Shown: piece by piece, positions 34,744 to 46,700 of the stretch
Layout: each line of letters starts with the position of its first letter
Position numbering within the stretch: position 1 is the stretch's first letter
Source: Primula veris
Lineage: Eukaryota; Streptophyta; Magnoliopsida; Ericales; Primulaceae
Reading direction: 5' to 3'
Assembly: GCA_963682055.1 (NCBI GenBank)
Contig: OY821745.1
Location: 6,951,501 to 7,015,500 of the forward strand
Length of the DNA: 64,000 nt
The notes under the pieces: model-generated
The model's database searches: none
What the model was told of the DNA's origin: nothing
What the model saw: only the letters and a program-made list of their open reading frames with translations
Made by a program: the position numbers and the translations under genes

Positions 34744-36153
34744 TCAAACATGTATGCCACAACATTCCTGTCTCTTGGTGATATTAATCATTAAACCATT
34801 TTTCATTCGAATGATGCTTGAAGGTGCAGGGGTAACACCATGTCCTTCCACTATTTTGATATTGTAATTATGGATGACACATGCTGTAATGGCTTTCATC
34901 CTCGAGAAAGCATCGTTTTTCCCAGGACAAACCCGTGGTCTGGTGCTAAAAGCCATCAAATACTTATTAACCAAGTCGGATCTTCTCTCTCCTTTTTCTG
35001 ACAACCATCTTTCGGGCTTGAATTCAAGACAATCCTTTCCCCAAATTGATTTCATTCTCCCCAATGCATACCATGATAAAATGATTAGCGTCTTACGGTA
35101 CACATGGTGACCACTTGGAAGGGTGTCCGCTTGAACAGCCATGCGGTTCTGATAGGGAGATGGAGGGTAAAGTCTCAAGGTTTCACAAAAAGTTGCATGA
35201 AGGTAAGGCAACTTGTTCAACTCTTTCAAGTTAAAGAGTCTAAATTTTGTAGATACATCTTCTGGTAAAATTGATTCAAGTTCTTGTCTGATGTTTGCTT
35301 TCACCAATGGGTTCTTTGAAAGAAGCCAGATTAGCAAGTGAGGATTATGTTTAATTTTCTGTCTTTCTCATTGTTCGCCAGTCGTGTCACTACCACCGGC
35401 ATTGAAGAGAACAACCATGTCTCTCAAGATGTTCTATGGTTGCGACTTAGATCCAGAAACTTCATCATCGGTCATGAAAATTTAAGGGCATCGAAACCCT
35501 CTACTTGTCCTTTTATATCTTCAGATTTCATTTTTATGTATTCTGTTGCAATACCATCAAGGGTTCTCTTGGCTTTAGCTATTTTCTTCTCCCCTCCAAT
35601 GTTTAGCCATCTCTGTGTCCGATCCACACGAAATATGGAGTCAAGAAATGTTGTAATATTCCATCAGTTTCAGTGTCTATGGCCGTTACAAATGGAGTTT
35701 CCGGGAAACTGATATCGAGAGAACTTGGATTGTAACAAGTTATTAGTTTACAAGTGGAATCAAACATAAGTCTTATGAATAGATCTTGCAAGTCCACCAC
35801 CTTGCAAGATTATGACGGACTAGCTTGACAGTAGACTCTATGCACCGCTTGTCGTTAAAGAAGGCTCGGATGATTTTTCTATCTCTTCTCCACTCATCAT
35901 GGTCAGCATTGAACAAAAAATCTCCATGAACATCAAAAATCTTCTTGGACTCCTCCTCTTTTTCATAATTGTCGAAATTTTTGCTTAATATACGTAGTGA
36001 GCATTGGCAAGATCGCATGTAAATATTGCAGAATTACTAGTAAAGCATACACATTTGAATAGAAATGTTCCACCAGCTTCTTCTAGGGTTTCGGTGAAAT
36101 GGTCGTGGATGCGATGGAGGTTGAGTGCTGCCGATGGAGGTTGAGTGCTGCGG
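34744..36153 (-). pseudogene. CYP96A-like P450 pseudogene, copy 3, 5'-truncated and frameshifted
   Basis: Homologous to the intact copy from about residue 43 (LNLHRIHDHFTETLEEAGGT) to the C terminus. The first ~42 codons are replaced at about 36153 by a duplicated 20-bp GATGGAGGTTGAGTGCTGC(C/G) and then unrelated transposon-like sequence. Frame breaks lie near 36000 (stop after AHYVY), at 35800 (a deletion between the ARW and VVDLQ blocks), and near 35485 and 35340. The C-terminal 197 codons are open and include ETLRLYPP and PERWLSEKG. The heme loop reads FSTRPRVCPGK, with the conserved Gly replaced by Arg. The natural stop is lost and translation runs on a few codons. Confidence 0.9.
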
Positions 36154-39043
36154 CAGCAGGGACGGCACCCCCATATGATCAGAGGTTGCCGCGAAAACCC
36201 TACAATTTCGAAAAATAATTTTTTTTATTAATGTTTTTCATGATAATTTATATATACGGCATTCTGACAACATTTTAAATATTTTTTTTGGCAACCATCT
36301 TAAAATTATATATTGTTAGTGAAATAACATACATATGCTGATAATATATAAGTAATATTTAAAAAATTAACATATGCAAATGATTATAAAAGACATTTTA
36401 TACAAACTTATTATGTTGACACGTAACACACATCTTTAAAAAAAATAAACAAAAATAATATTTAGAGTAGTGATGGGTGCAAACAAAATTTATAAAAAAA
36501 AAAATTGGTGGGTTGTATTTTAATTGAAAAGAATATACTGAAATTGTGTAATAGATATTTAATTGTTGGTATATATCTATTATTTAATATACGTTTGGTT
36601 TTTTTCAGGTTTTTTTTTAATATTTTTTACATTCGTGTCTTAATCTTTTTACATGTTATATCTTGAATTAAGGTTTTCAAAATTAATTGAAATTACATGT
36701 GGTATTTGACGAATTAAGACTAACAATGGAATGAAAATCAAACACAAATCAATTTGAAGATATTCCAAATGTAATGAATAATTAGAGGACAACTTTTTAT
36801 TCTTTTTACTTGCTATCGTCTTGCATTTTTTTAAATAATTATGTTAGGGAAAGCTACCTTTTTATGTAAAACTAATGGAGATAAATAGAAAAGACTGGAG
36901 GTAAAATCCCACAAAACAAAAGATTAGAAACAAATTACAAAAAGGGAACTTCTAGGTTTTTTCTTTTTTAAACAGGAATTTATAGGCTAAAAATTAAGAA
37001 TTTACTAACGTGAGAACCAAAGAAATAAATAAATCAGTGTACAGTGTGAACCACACTGTTGGCCTCTCTCCACATCTTTCGGTACTTTCACCCTCTTACA
37101 ACATCGGCATTGTTAGCTTAAAATATATTTTTTTTAAAATTTAATGATTATGGTATAAAAAATGACATGTATCAGTAGATTTATAAATTTTTTAAATTTC
37201 AGTGAGCAGAAAATTCACCTGAAAAAAATGTATATGATTCATTTGTGAATATAATAGTAATAAACTATATGGTGTTCATATTTTCGTGATTGAAATATTA
37301 TTATAATTATTAAATGATAAGTAATAAACAAATAAAAATAAATAATGTAGGGTTATTATAAGAAAATTAATAAAAAAAGCTTGAATTTTGCGTAAATATA
37401 AACGATTTCAAAAAAATATATAAAATATGTTAAATTTAAGTAAATGTTTAAGTTTACTATGCGGTTGTTGTTAACCGTTACATCAAACAATTAATTACTT
37501 ATTCCCAAAAATCAAAATTAGATATACAACATAAAGACAAAAATTAAGGAGTATACCTAGAGCTTATTTGTTTGTTTGATGTCTTCAACAAAATCGATGT
37601 ACACAACCGTAATAACTTATTTCTACTATTAATACCTACTTTGAAAATGATAAATAATGAGCCTCACTTTTAGTTTGGTTATAGTAAGGAATTCCACCTT
37701 AATTTTTTTTATATATAATTACATTTTAATAGATCAAATGCCAAATTTTATATATGCACATGCTGTTGTTATCCCGTACATGATTAGCATGTACTTTAAC
37801 AACAACCATCTTAATTTTTTATTTTTGTTTTTATTAAATCTTATTAAAAAGTATTAAGTGATTTCACACGTATCTCATGTTAAAGACTCGAACCCTGTAT
37901 TTAAGCTATTTATAGTAGATTTTAGTCCAACAGACTACTCTAGTGGGTTTAAAAACAACCATCTTAAAATAACAACAACTAGCTCTAATCAGATACATTT
38001 ATTAGCATGTACTTTTAAGTTATCGATCATAATAGCGCAATTCATATTAGTCATTTAGCTTATGTGTCGATTGATTGATAGGTGGTTGATAGGTGAATTT
38101 TTATAAAAATATATTTTTGGATAACGAAATAAGTGAAAAAAAATTAATCGGTCTGAAGTGCTGAAGAGGTGCTGAAATAATAGGGTCGTCACGTCACTGA
38201 TAGCGCACCCTAGCACCCAAACAAACCAAGGGAAGTTAGGATTTCCACTCCAAACGACAGAAACAAGAAAAAGAAAAAAAAAAAACATTGAAAATTTACA
38301 GTTAATAACAGCATAACTCAAAATAAACGTTGAAAAAAGAGATGGATGAGAGAATGGGACAAATTGATGCATGCAATAATAATACCAATATGAATATGCT
38401 TAATTACACTATTGTATATGGTCCAGGCTACATATATAAATTGGTCCCCCTACAAACATAAACTTATTTTTTTCCAAATCCCAAGACCTTAACGCAACCA
38501 CACAAGCACTGTTCCCAACTACTATATTGTAACGCTAGGATAACAAATTAAAGTAATAAGTTGTGTCTTCAATTTACATAGACACGGGACCGTTCCTAGG
38601 TGTGCCTTGTCCAAACTTAAAACTGGTACCACATTTTATATTTTGGTACTACTATAAAAGATTATTAATTTGCATCAGCATAGTTACAAGGCAAAAGAGG
38701 CTTTGTAACTGAACATTACTTTCATTAGTTACTAGCTACGGGCTTGTTTTCTGCAGCTTTTAATTTGATTTATTTTTTTGCACTTTTGGTATAGTAAGGT
38801 GTACGCCATAATTTGATTTAATTTAGTTTAAAATGTAAATATTTGTTTTCGATCCAGACTATTTTAAAAGTTCTAAATTAACCTCTGAAACCTAGATGAA
38901 CCTTGCTGTTTTCCAACTACATGAAGAACTCCTTAAATAAAGCTTGTTTCTTAACCGTGGAAAACACAACTTTTTTTTACTTTAATATATAAACTGGTTA
39001 AACAAATGCTTACGTGTATATATCTGGTTTTCAAAGATAGATA

Positions 39044-39099
<56 letters not shown>

Positions 39100-39725
39100 A
39101 CCAAGGGCAAAGCTTCGAATGACTTATGCGGTATGTCAAAATTTACATCAACTACTATATTAGTGAAAATATATGTAAAAAATTAAAAAATGATATTTTT
39201 CGGAATTATGGAAGTGTTGTCGCCCGATGGCAGTTAGTTTCACCCCTGCTGTAAAAAGAGAGGACAAGAAAAAACGTGGCTAGCTACGAAATTATTACTA
39301 ATTTGTTATCACAAGAAGGGCTGCAATAGACTGCAACTGCACCGCCCATTATGCAACCAAAAATTTAAAGCAAAACCTATACACACTACAAAATTTGTTA
39401 TCTCTATTAGGTCCCTTGAGCTTGTTCTCGTTGCTGATTCATATTTGTGTAACTAACTAGTTGTTTTTTATTTATTTTAACTATCAATCGGCCTCAAAAG
39501 TCCTAGAAAAAAGAAAAGAAAAAGACTTTTGTACTTTGCCTGCAACTCGTTCTTAGATCTTGTGGGACCACTATGCACTATTCACTTTTCCATTATCATC
39601 TATTCTTAAATATCTTTGTACTGTGTTTTTGATGATCTAATATGACCACAACAAGTACCAGCACTTATCTCACTTCCATTCTCTACAATATTTTGGCTTG
39701 TCTATTTTAATTAATTTGGAAAATC
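36154..39725. other. Intergenic, transposon debris between P450 pseudogene 3 and the LRR gene
   Basis: The left edge (CAGGGACGGCACCCCCATA, 36155 on) resembles the hAT terminus seen at 7499. A similar sequence in inverse orientation ends at about 39250 (complement of CAGCAGGGGTGAAACTAACT). Both are followed by CGAAAAAT(A/T)AT(T/C)-rich sequence. Without a target duplication I cannot call a single element. A (TA)n microsatellite lies at 39046-39097. No gene is recognised. Confidence 0.5.
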
Positions 39726-42405
39726 ATGAAGAAGTGCTTGATGAAAGTAATATTCTCCTTGTTCTTATTTCTAATTTTTGGTTTATACATTTGCCAAGAA
39801 ATATTCTATGATGGTGATAATTCAACATCTGTAATGGAAGAAAAGGAAAGAGAAGCTTTGTATTCTACTATTCAAGGGTTTGTTGGGGATTGGTGGAATG
39901 GCTCTGATCTCTATCCAGACCCTTGTGGTTGGACTCCTATTCAGGTATATCTAGCAATCTATACATATGTCTCGTATCACATAGATAGCGTTTATTTGGG
40001 TGCGGATTTAAGCTCAACTTGTTTGTTTTTTCTAAAATTTGGCTGGTCAAGTTAAACATAAGTTTATTGGTTTCCTTGCCTCAAAATGTTCACAGGTTTA
40101 AGCTGGTGGACAACTTTTTGTTAGCCTCAGATAAGCTTCTTAAAATGCGTACACCATCATTCATTCTTATTAGCACATATGTAGGGGAATGCACACAATA
40201 TATAAGTGAGTTTAGATAAGCTACCAGGATATCTTCACCGTCTTTCTTCTGGTTTCTTTATTAAGATTCTCTTCATATTCTTCATACAATAAGTCCAAAA
40301 TTCTGACAGTTTCAATGTATTTATGAAATAATAGCTTTTCTTTTATGCTCCGGAGGATTGCCAAGTCCACCCAAAAACCCTACCTGCTACTGGTAGTCTG
40401 GTAGACATGCAATAGCTGCACATTTGTTTTCAAAAGAAAATAAAGATTTGTTCGTATTTGTTACTTAATCCAGCGGGTAAGAGTTTGAGTCGAGAAAAGA
40501 TTGAGGAATTATTTTCAAATCAAGTTTTACTTCAAGAAGCTAAGTTGTGAATTTGAACTTACAATGAAGAGTGAAACAAGGATATGTGGGATATGTTTTA
40601 GGCCGATTATATTAGTCTTCGATAAGTAATGAGAAAAACTGACCTGGATTATCTTTTAAATCAGATAAAATAGTTTCATCGAATAAATACCTTAGGAAGG
40701 GAGTGGAATAGACGCTAAATTTTGCTTTTGGGCCGATATCGTACGATACACGTCTTGGGGGAGGGTTTGATAATATATCAATGGAACTTAATTATAATAC
40801 CATGATACAAAACCCTACCTCTGGTTGTGATAAATTGTATTATTATCACAGATCACTCTCTCTTTTGAATATAGTAAGACTAGATTGAGATTTTGAAACA
40901 AAATCCAGGTTTCAAACGTTCTTTTCTTGCATATTTATCTTTGCTCTAGGGTTTTCCGGAATGCCTTTATTTAAGCTTTCACGGCTTGGCCAACATATAT
41001 AGTCATGATAAAAACACTTTTTGTATAAGTTATGACAAATCCAACTTTGTCACCAACAGTTTGTAAAGATTGGAATAAGGAAAAAAATGTGATTTTAATA
41101 TTTTATAGTAAAACTTCCCCATATCTTGGCTATCTTTTTAACTTCATTTTTTCCTTCTATTTTTGTGGGCAGGGTGTCTCGTGTGATCTCTACAATGGCT
41201 TTTGGTATGTGACTTCTTTGAAAATAGGAACTGTTTCTGACAATTCTCTAAATTGTTCCCCAAATGCAACATTTACCCATCACTTATTTGAGCTCAACTA
41301 CTTGAACTCCCTATCTTTTTACAACTGCTTCACTTCCCCTAATGAAAATCCCATCAAAATTTCCACATCCATTCACTGGGAAAAATTATCAAACAATTTG
41401 GAAACACTCGAATTCCGCTCAAACCCCGGAATTATTGGAGATATTGCCAATTTGGGTTGCCTCAAAAACCTCCGATCTCTAGTACTACTAGAAAACGGTT
41501 TCACAGGCCAGCTACCAACAACCATTGGCGATGTGGTCAAGTTACAAAAACTTGTGCTCTCCGGAAATAAATTCGAGGGTCAGATTCCGCCCAGTTTTGG
41601 AGCGTTATCTGATCTCTTAATAGTTGACTTGAGCAGAAACTTACTATCTGGCCAACTGCCATTTAGTTTTGGAGGATTGATTTCACTCCTAAAGCTTGAC
41701 TTGAGCCATAATTTTCTAGAAGGTAAAATTACAAAAGAAATTGGAAACTTGAAGAATCTCAGGGTACTAGACTTCAGTTATAACAAATTCTTGGGAGGGT
41801 TAGTCGGGTCATTCGACAAAATGGTAGCCTTGGAAGAGATGGCATTGTCAAACAACCCAATGGGTGGTGAGCTTAATGAAATAAAATGGGAAAAGCTTCA
41901 AGAGTTGAAATATTTGGATCTTTCGAACACGGGCTTAGTTGGAAATATTCCAGAATCATTAGCAAACATGCGAAGCTTGAGGTTTATTGGTCTTAAAGGT
42001 AACAATTTATCAGGAAATGTGTCACCTGCTTTTGAAACAATGCCTTCTTTGAGTGCATTTTACCTACAAGCAAACTACTTAACCGGAAAACTTAGTTTTT
42101 CAGAATCGTTCTACAGCAGAATGGGAAGTCGTTTTCGAGCTTCTGAAAATGAAAATCTCTGTTACTCCTTTGAGTTAATGGGGTCAGGGATTGTTCCTTT
42201 TGGGGTACAACCATGCAAAGTGGAAAATGATGGTGTTGTCAGCGACATAATGAAGAAAATGAGAAGTGATGGTGATAAAACACATGATGATAATACTCGT
42301 TTGGTAGTTTCATTGGGATCTTCAATAAATGACGGGGATGGGTATATGTGGAATTTCGTGCTTAAAAAAGTAGTTTTATGTGTTGTTTGTAATATGCTAT
42401 TTTAG
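39726..42405 (+). CDS. PII-2: PII-2-like leucine-rich-repeat protein (LRR-RLP, no kinase), two exons
   Basis: Exon 1 is 39726-39944 and exon 2 is 41173-42405, joined in phase 0 (CAG|GTATAT ... GGGCAG|GGT), giving 483 residues. The start codes for a signal peptide (VIFSLFLFLIFGLYICQE). Then come EREALYSTIQGFVGDWWNGS, DLYPDPCGWTPIQGVSCD, a region ending FNCF-like (SFYNCFTSP), and about ten LRRs (residues about 145-400; for example LVLSGNKFEGQIPPSFGAL). A C-terminal cap NLCYSFELM ... GVQPC and a short hydrophobic tail follow. No kinase is present. The N-terminal block and architecture match Arabidopsis Piriformospora indica-insensitive protein 2, a secreted or membrane-attached LRR protein needed for growth promotion by that root endophyte. 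Several PII-2-like paralogues exist in plants, so orthology is inferred. Confidence 0.92.
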
Positions 42406-43758
42406 GTTTTTTCTGTTGGATAGTGAATTTACAATATGCATTACAAATATCTATAACATTAAGATCCTAGTTAATAACGAGAAAACAGCCATCTACCACT
42501 CTAAATAACAAGGCAATTATATTTTAGTAGGTTCCTTATGGAGACATATATTGCTTGTAGAATGATGTAAGAGAGGTGAAAGAAAGCGACACATCTCTAC
42601 AATTATGTTTTGCTTTGTTTATGTATAATGTGCATATATCATTTCAATTCGATGTTCATAATATAGTACTGTACTTAACTAAATACTAATGGATTATCAA
42701 CGATGGATAGGCTTCAACGTGCGGATGAAAATTGGTGTTTGTTCTTGTAGGTGTTTCCGGCCATTTGCCAGGGATTTAATCGATCGGTCCGTTTAATCTT
42801 TAAAAAATTAAATACTAATGTGTCTAGTATTTTACCAAATCATAAACAATTGGGAACTACTGTATTGAGATACTATTAAAATAAAGGAAGTATCGAGATT
42901 TTTTAAAGTCTGAAACTTGAAAAAAAGAGATCTTCGAAACAGCACACCTTTTCTACTTTGATAAAATGCATTATAACTGATAAACGTACGATTACAGAAA
43001 AGTCTACAAATTACGTGCTAATGTAAACAAATTAGTGAAGATATAGATCCTTTGTTGACATTGTCTCATCATTTTGAGCATTCATATTGAGAATTCCCCT
43101 ATAATTTTTTTTAGCAAACCCTTGTATATTTTTAGCTGGAAACTTGCTCTATTTTGAACAAATACAAGGGTTTTATTCTGGGATAAATGAAGCAAGTTTT
43201 CAGCGAAAAGATAAATGGGGTTGTAAAAACCGGTTATTATGCGAAACACTTGGTTATACTAAGTGATGGTCTAACACCAGGACAAAGCAATACTAAATAC
43301 CATAAGTGTGAAATTTTAACTACAAACCCACCCATTTAAGTAAATAAAAGACCTACCCATTTGATCTCGGAAATTCTTTTCTTAAATCACCCAAAAAAAA
43401 ACTTGGTTTCCGGATTACGAAATCCTCACTAGCACAGCTGCACAAGCGTGTATAGTAGATTCTAGAAGCATTTGCTCAAAATAGAGTTTTATACTGGACA
43501 CATCAGCATGTCCGAGACATTGAAGAAAAGAACCAAGAAACAAAAACTGTAAATACTCCTTGGAGAATATCAATATCACTCGTTAACCAGTGTACTTATA
43601 TGACAAAATTTCAACTGAGTACATATAAATTAACAAACAAATAAAACAGGTTGCAGGTTCATTTTCTTTTCTTAGTACCCCTGCAATTACTCGTCCGGCA
43701 TAGCTAGCGGCAAAATTGTCACATAAAAGCAACGTATTACATGTTTGCTTTGCTTTTC
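42406..43758. other. Intergenic between the LRR gene and the helicase gene
   Basis: Tail to tail. 43210-43470 (TTGTAAAAACCGGTTATTAT through CGAAATCCTCACTAGCAC) is a diverged duplicate of 51955-52155 in intron 1 of the helicase gene. Otherwise AT-rich with no gene. Confidence 0.65.
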
Positions 43759-46700
43759 CTAATACCTTATAAATTGCCGAGTATCGTCGGCATCTTTATG
43801 TCTTCCATAGGGGTTGCTCTCGTTAAATCCATGTTTTCCATCAACCTTTCGTTTTTTTGCCCGGAACTTGGAAGCACTGCTATCCAAGTTTAGATTTACT
43901 TTAGGAGGACAACTAAAACAGAACGAGGTAGCAACAGCCTGAAGAAAAAAAAACCCACTTTAAATAGATTTTCAAATAATAGTAAAATACAAAAACTAGT
44001 TGAACAAGATAAATTGTAAAGAAGTAAGATTCACGGTGAAATGAACCTTAATTTAACATTCATATTTCAACCCTGAGGTCATATAATTTAATTCATTTAT
44101 TGCCCTAACCGTAACCCTTTGCTGATTAGAAAACACAGATAAAAAATACTTGATTCAAAATTTCCCCTACAGACTCCGAGCAAATGTACATGATAAAGTG
44201 TAATGCTCAAACTTTAATGCATTTCATCGAAAAATGACAAGTCGTTTCATCTAAATTATCACAAGGAAATATACAAACAAGGGAGATAACAGATGGGATT
44301 GACTAGATAGGGATATTTTCCACATCTGTCTCTATGAAAGCCTGATTGAATCACTATTTATGGTGCAGTTTTAGCGCAAGACCAGGTTTACTAGCCATTA
44401 CAGATGCATAAATACTCGTAACACAGTGAAATTTCTGATTAACTAACTTTTACTTATAGGACAATATTTTCCACCTCTATACTCTTGATAAACAATTGTC
44501 ACCAAAACTTTTAGTGGGCACCCAACAAAGTAACTAAAAATATTTTCTTATTTACTTACTGCACTTTGTTTGATAAATAATTGCTAGAAATGGCTACTTT
44601 GATAACTAATTGCTAGAATTGGCTACTAAACAGCTTTGTAGCAATCACCACATTATCATCCTGACTCTATCTGACCTACAAAAAAGAATCATCCCAGGTC
44701 TTCTTTATAGAGAGAGAGATGGTGAGAGAGACAGAAAATCAAGAAGAAACGAGTAACTCGGTGTTTCATTAAGCTAAAATATGTGGTAGGTATAAGAAAA
44801 TAATAATAATAATAATAAAGTAGCACAAATGTCAAAGAAATACTTGAAGATCCAGTCGGTGAACGTTGAATATATCTTTCATGGAGTGAGAATTATAGGA
44901 GAGTAAGTAGGCTCTGTATGCATCTTTAGCAGATTTATTCAGATAGTAATTGTTACTCACAGCCTCCTCCTGCTCAAATTAACTATAATTAGTACTAAGC
45001 TCACAGGCCTAATAACAACTTTTCTTGTTAACTAGTTCTTCTAAAGTTTACAATTGCTCAAAAGTACTTGATAACCAAACTTTATTTAACTGTACACTTA
45101 TAAAGGAAATATGAACTTTATACAAATATCCTTTTCTATTTAATGCTTTCAACAATGAGAAAAATCAGCTTATTATCTGAAAGTCTACAAAGACTGATAA
45201 GAGCAAAAAAGTACCAGAGCCGCTTGTGCATTTATAATCTTCTTTGGATCGACTTCGTATTCCTTAACTGGAACTTTTGCTTTCTACATGACAAAGGTAA
45301 GATGGTATTATAGCACAGAACAAATAAAACAATTTCATTTGTATTTCCCTTAGTTGTTAACAAGACACTGCTATTTGTTCTTCGTTTTAGAGTTATATGT
45401 ACCATCTATTGCTCTTAATATTATAATGGTTGCAACTTTTTTATGTTAACTAAGGAGAAACAACATTTTTTAATATATGGGAATATAGTTAATGTACAAT
45501 CACCAGATATATTTTCTTATCCGCATGGTTTGCGTATGAACTATATTAACAGAAACGTGAATTTAATAGAAAGTTGTATTTTCTCCTCCAACCCAAAGAC
45601 ATCAAAAATAGAAAAAATTCTTCACCGTCAATTTTAAAAGGCTGCAATTATTTTCACCCTGAACAAGTAGATCATAGGCAGAAAGATAAAGCAGACCTTA
45701 AGATAGTTTAGAAACTGCATTTCTTCGGGAATTAAGAAAAGCAAGGCATTCCCTTTGGCTCCTTCCCCACGAGCTGTACGACCAACTCGATGAATATATT
45801 CCTGATAAAGACAAAAATTACAATTTCAACAAATTAAATAAAAGAGACAACCAACATGATAACCACATTCATGCCAACAAATCTGTCTTCTTTCTATTCT
45901 TTGTCAATCCATCAAATACAGCAATTAGTGACAAGGTTTCAAATCGCGTGGTTCCTGAGTTTGATACAAATAAATATCCATACTTCCATTGTCAACTGGC
46001 TTTCTTCTTTTGTTTCTTTTTTTATTGCAAATGTTAATATCATGTATCTCCGTTGATGGGTTGAAAGTTGGTTTTAGGGGTTGATTTACAGTTGCACGCT
46101 TACAGACGATTCTCCTTGATCTTGTTTCTAATAATTTAGAAAATTAAGACAAGAGTTTTGGACTAATTATGCAACTATACTATGGGCATTTCAGTGCTCC
46201 TAATTACAAAAAAGATAAACAAGTATAAACAAGTGAGTTTAGTTCAGATGTGGCTGCCATCAGAAATAATCAAAATCAAAGATTAATTTCTTAATATCAA
46301 TGTTTATTCGGAACATGCAAATAGTGAAAAGACGAAGGATACTTGCATAACAGTTTAAGAGTGAAGAACTTGTTCATGTTAACACAAGTACCTTTGGATC
46401 ATCTGGAGGATCATACTGCAGAATCCAGTCCTACAAGCACAGAAACAGGAAATGAACAACTTAATTTTCCAAATTAGAAAAAATAACAAATTTATCTCAG
46501 TAGTACTAGATACTCATAATTAGGTCATAAACCCCTTACTAAGTGCCAAGTAAACCAGTTTCTGTAAAGATAAGACCAATCACAATGTAATCTGGAAATC
46601 CCACTTTGAGATAAATGTAACTTTTTTTCGACAACTTTCACACATCAATTATACAAATTGATAAAATTAAAGTGTCAGTGAAACTTTGCTTCAGAATAAT

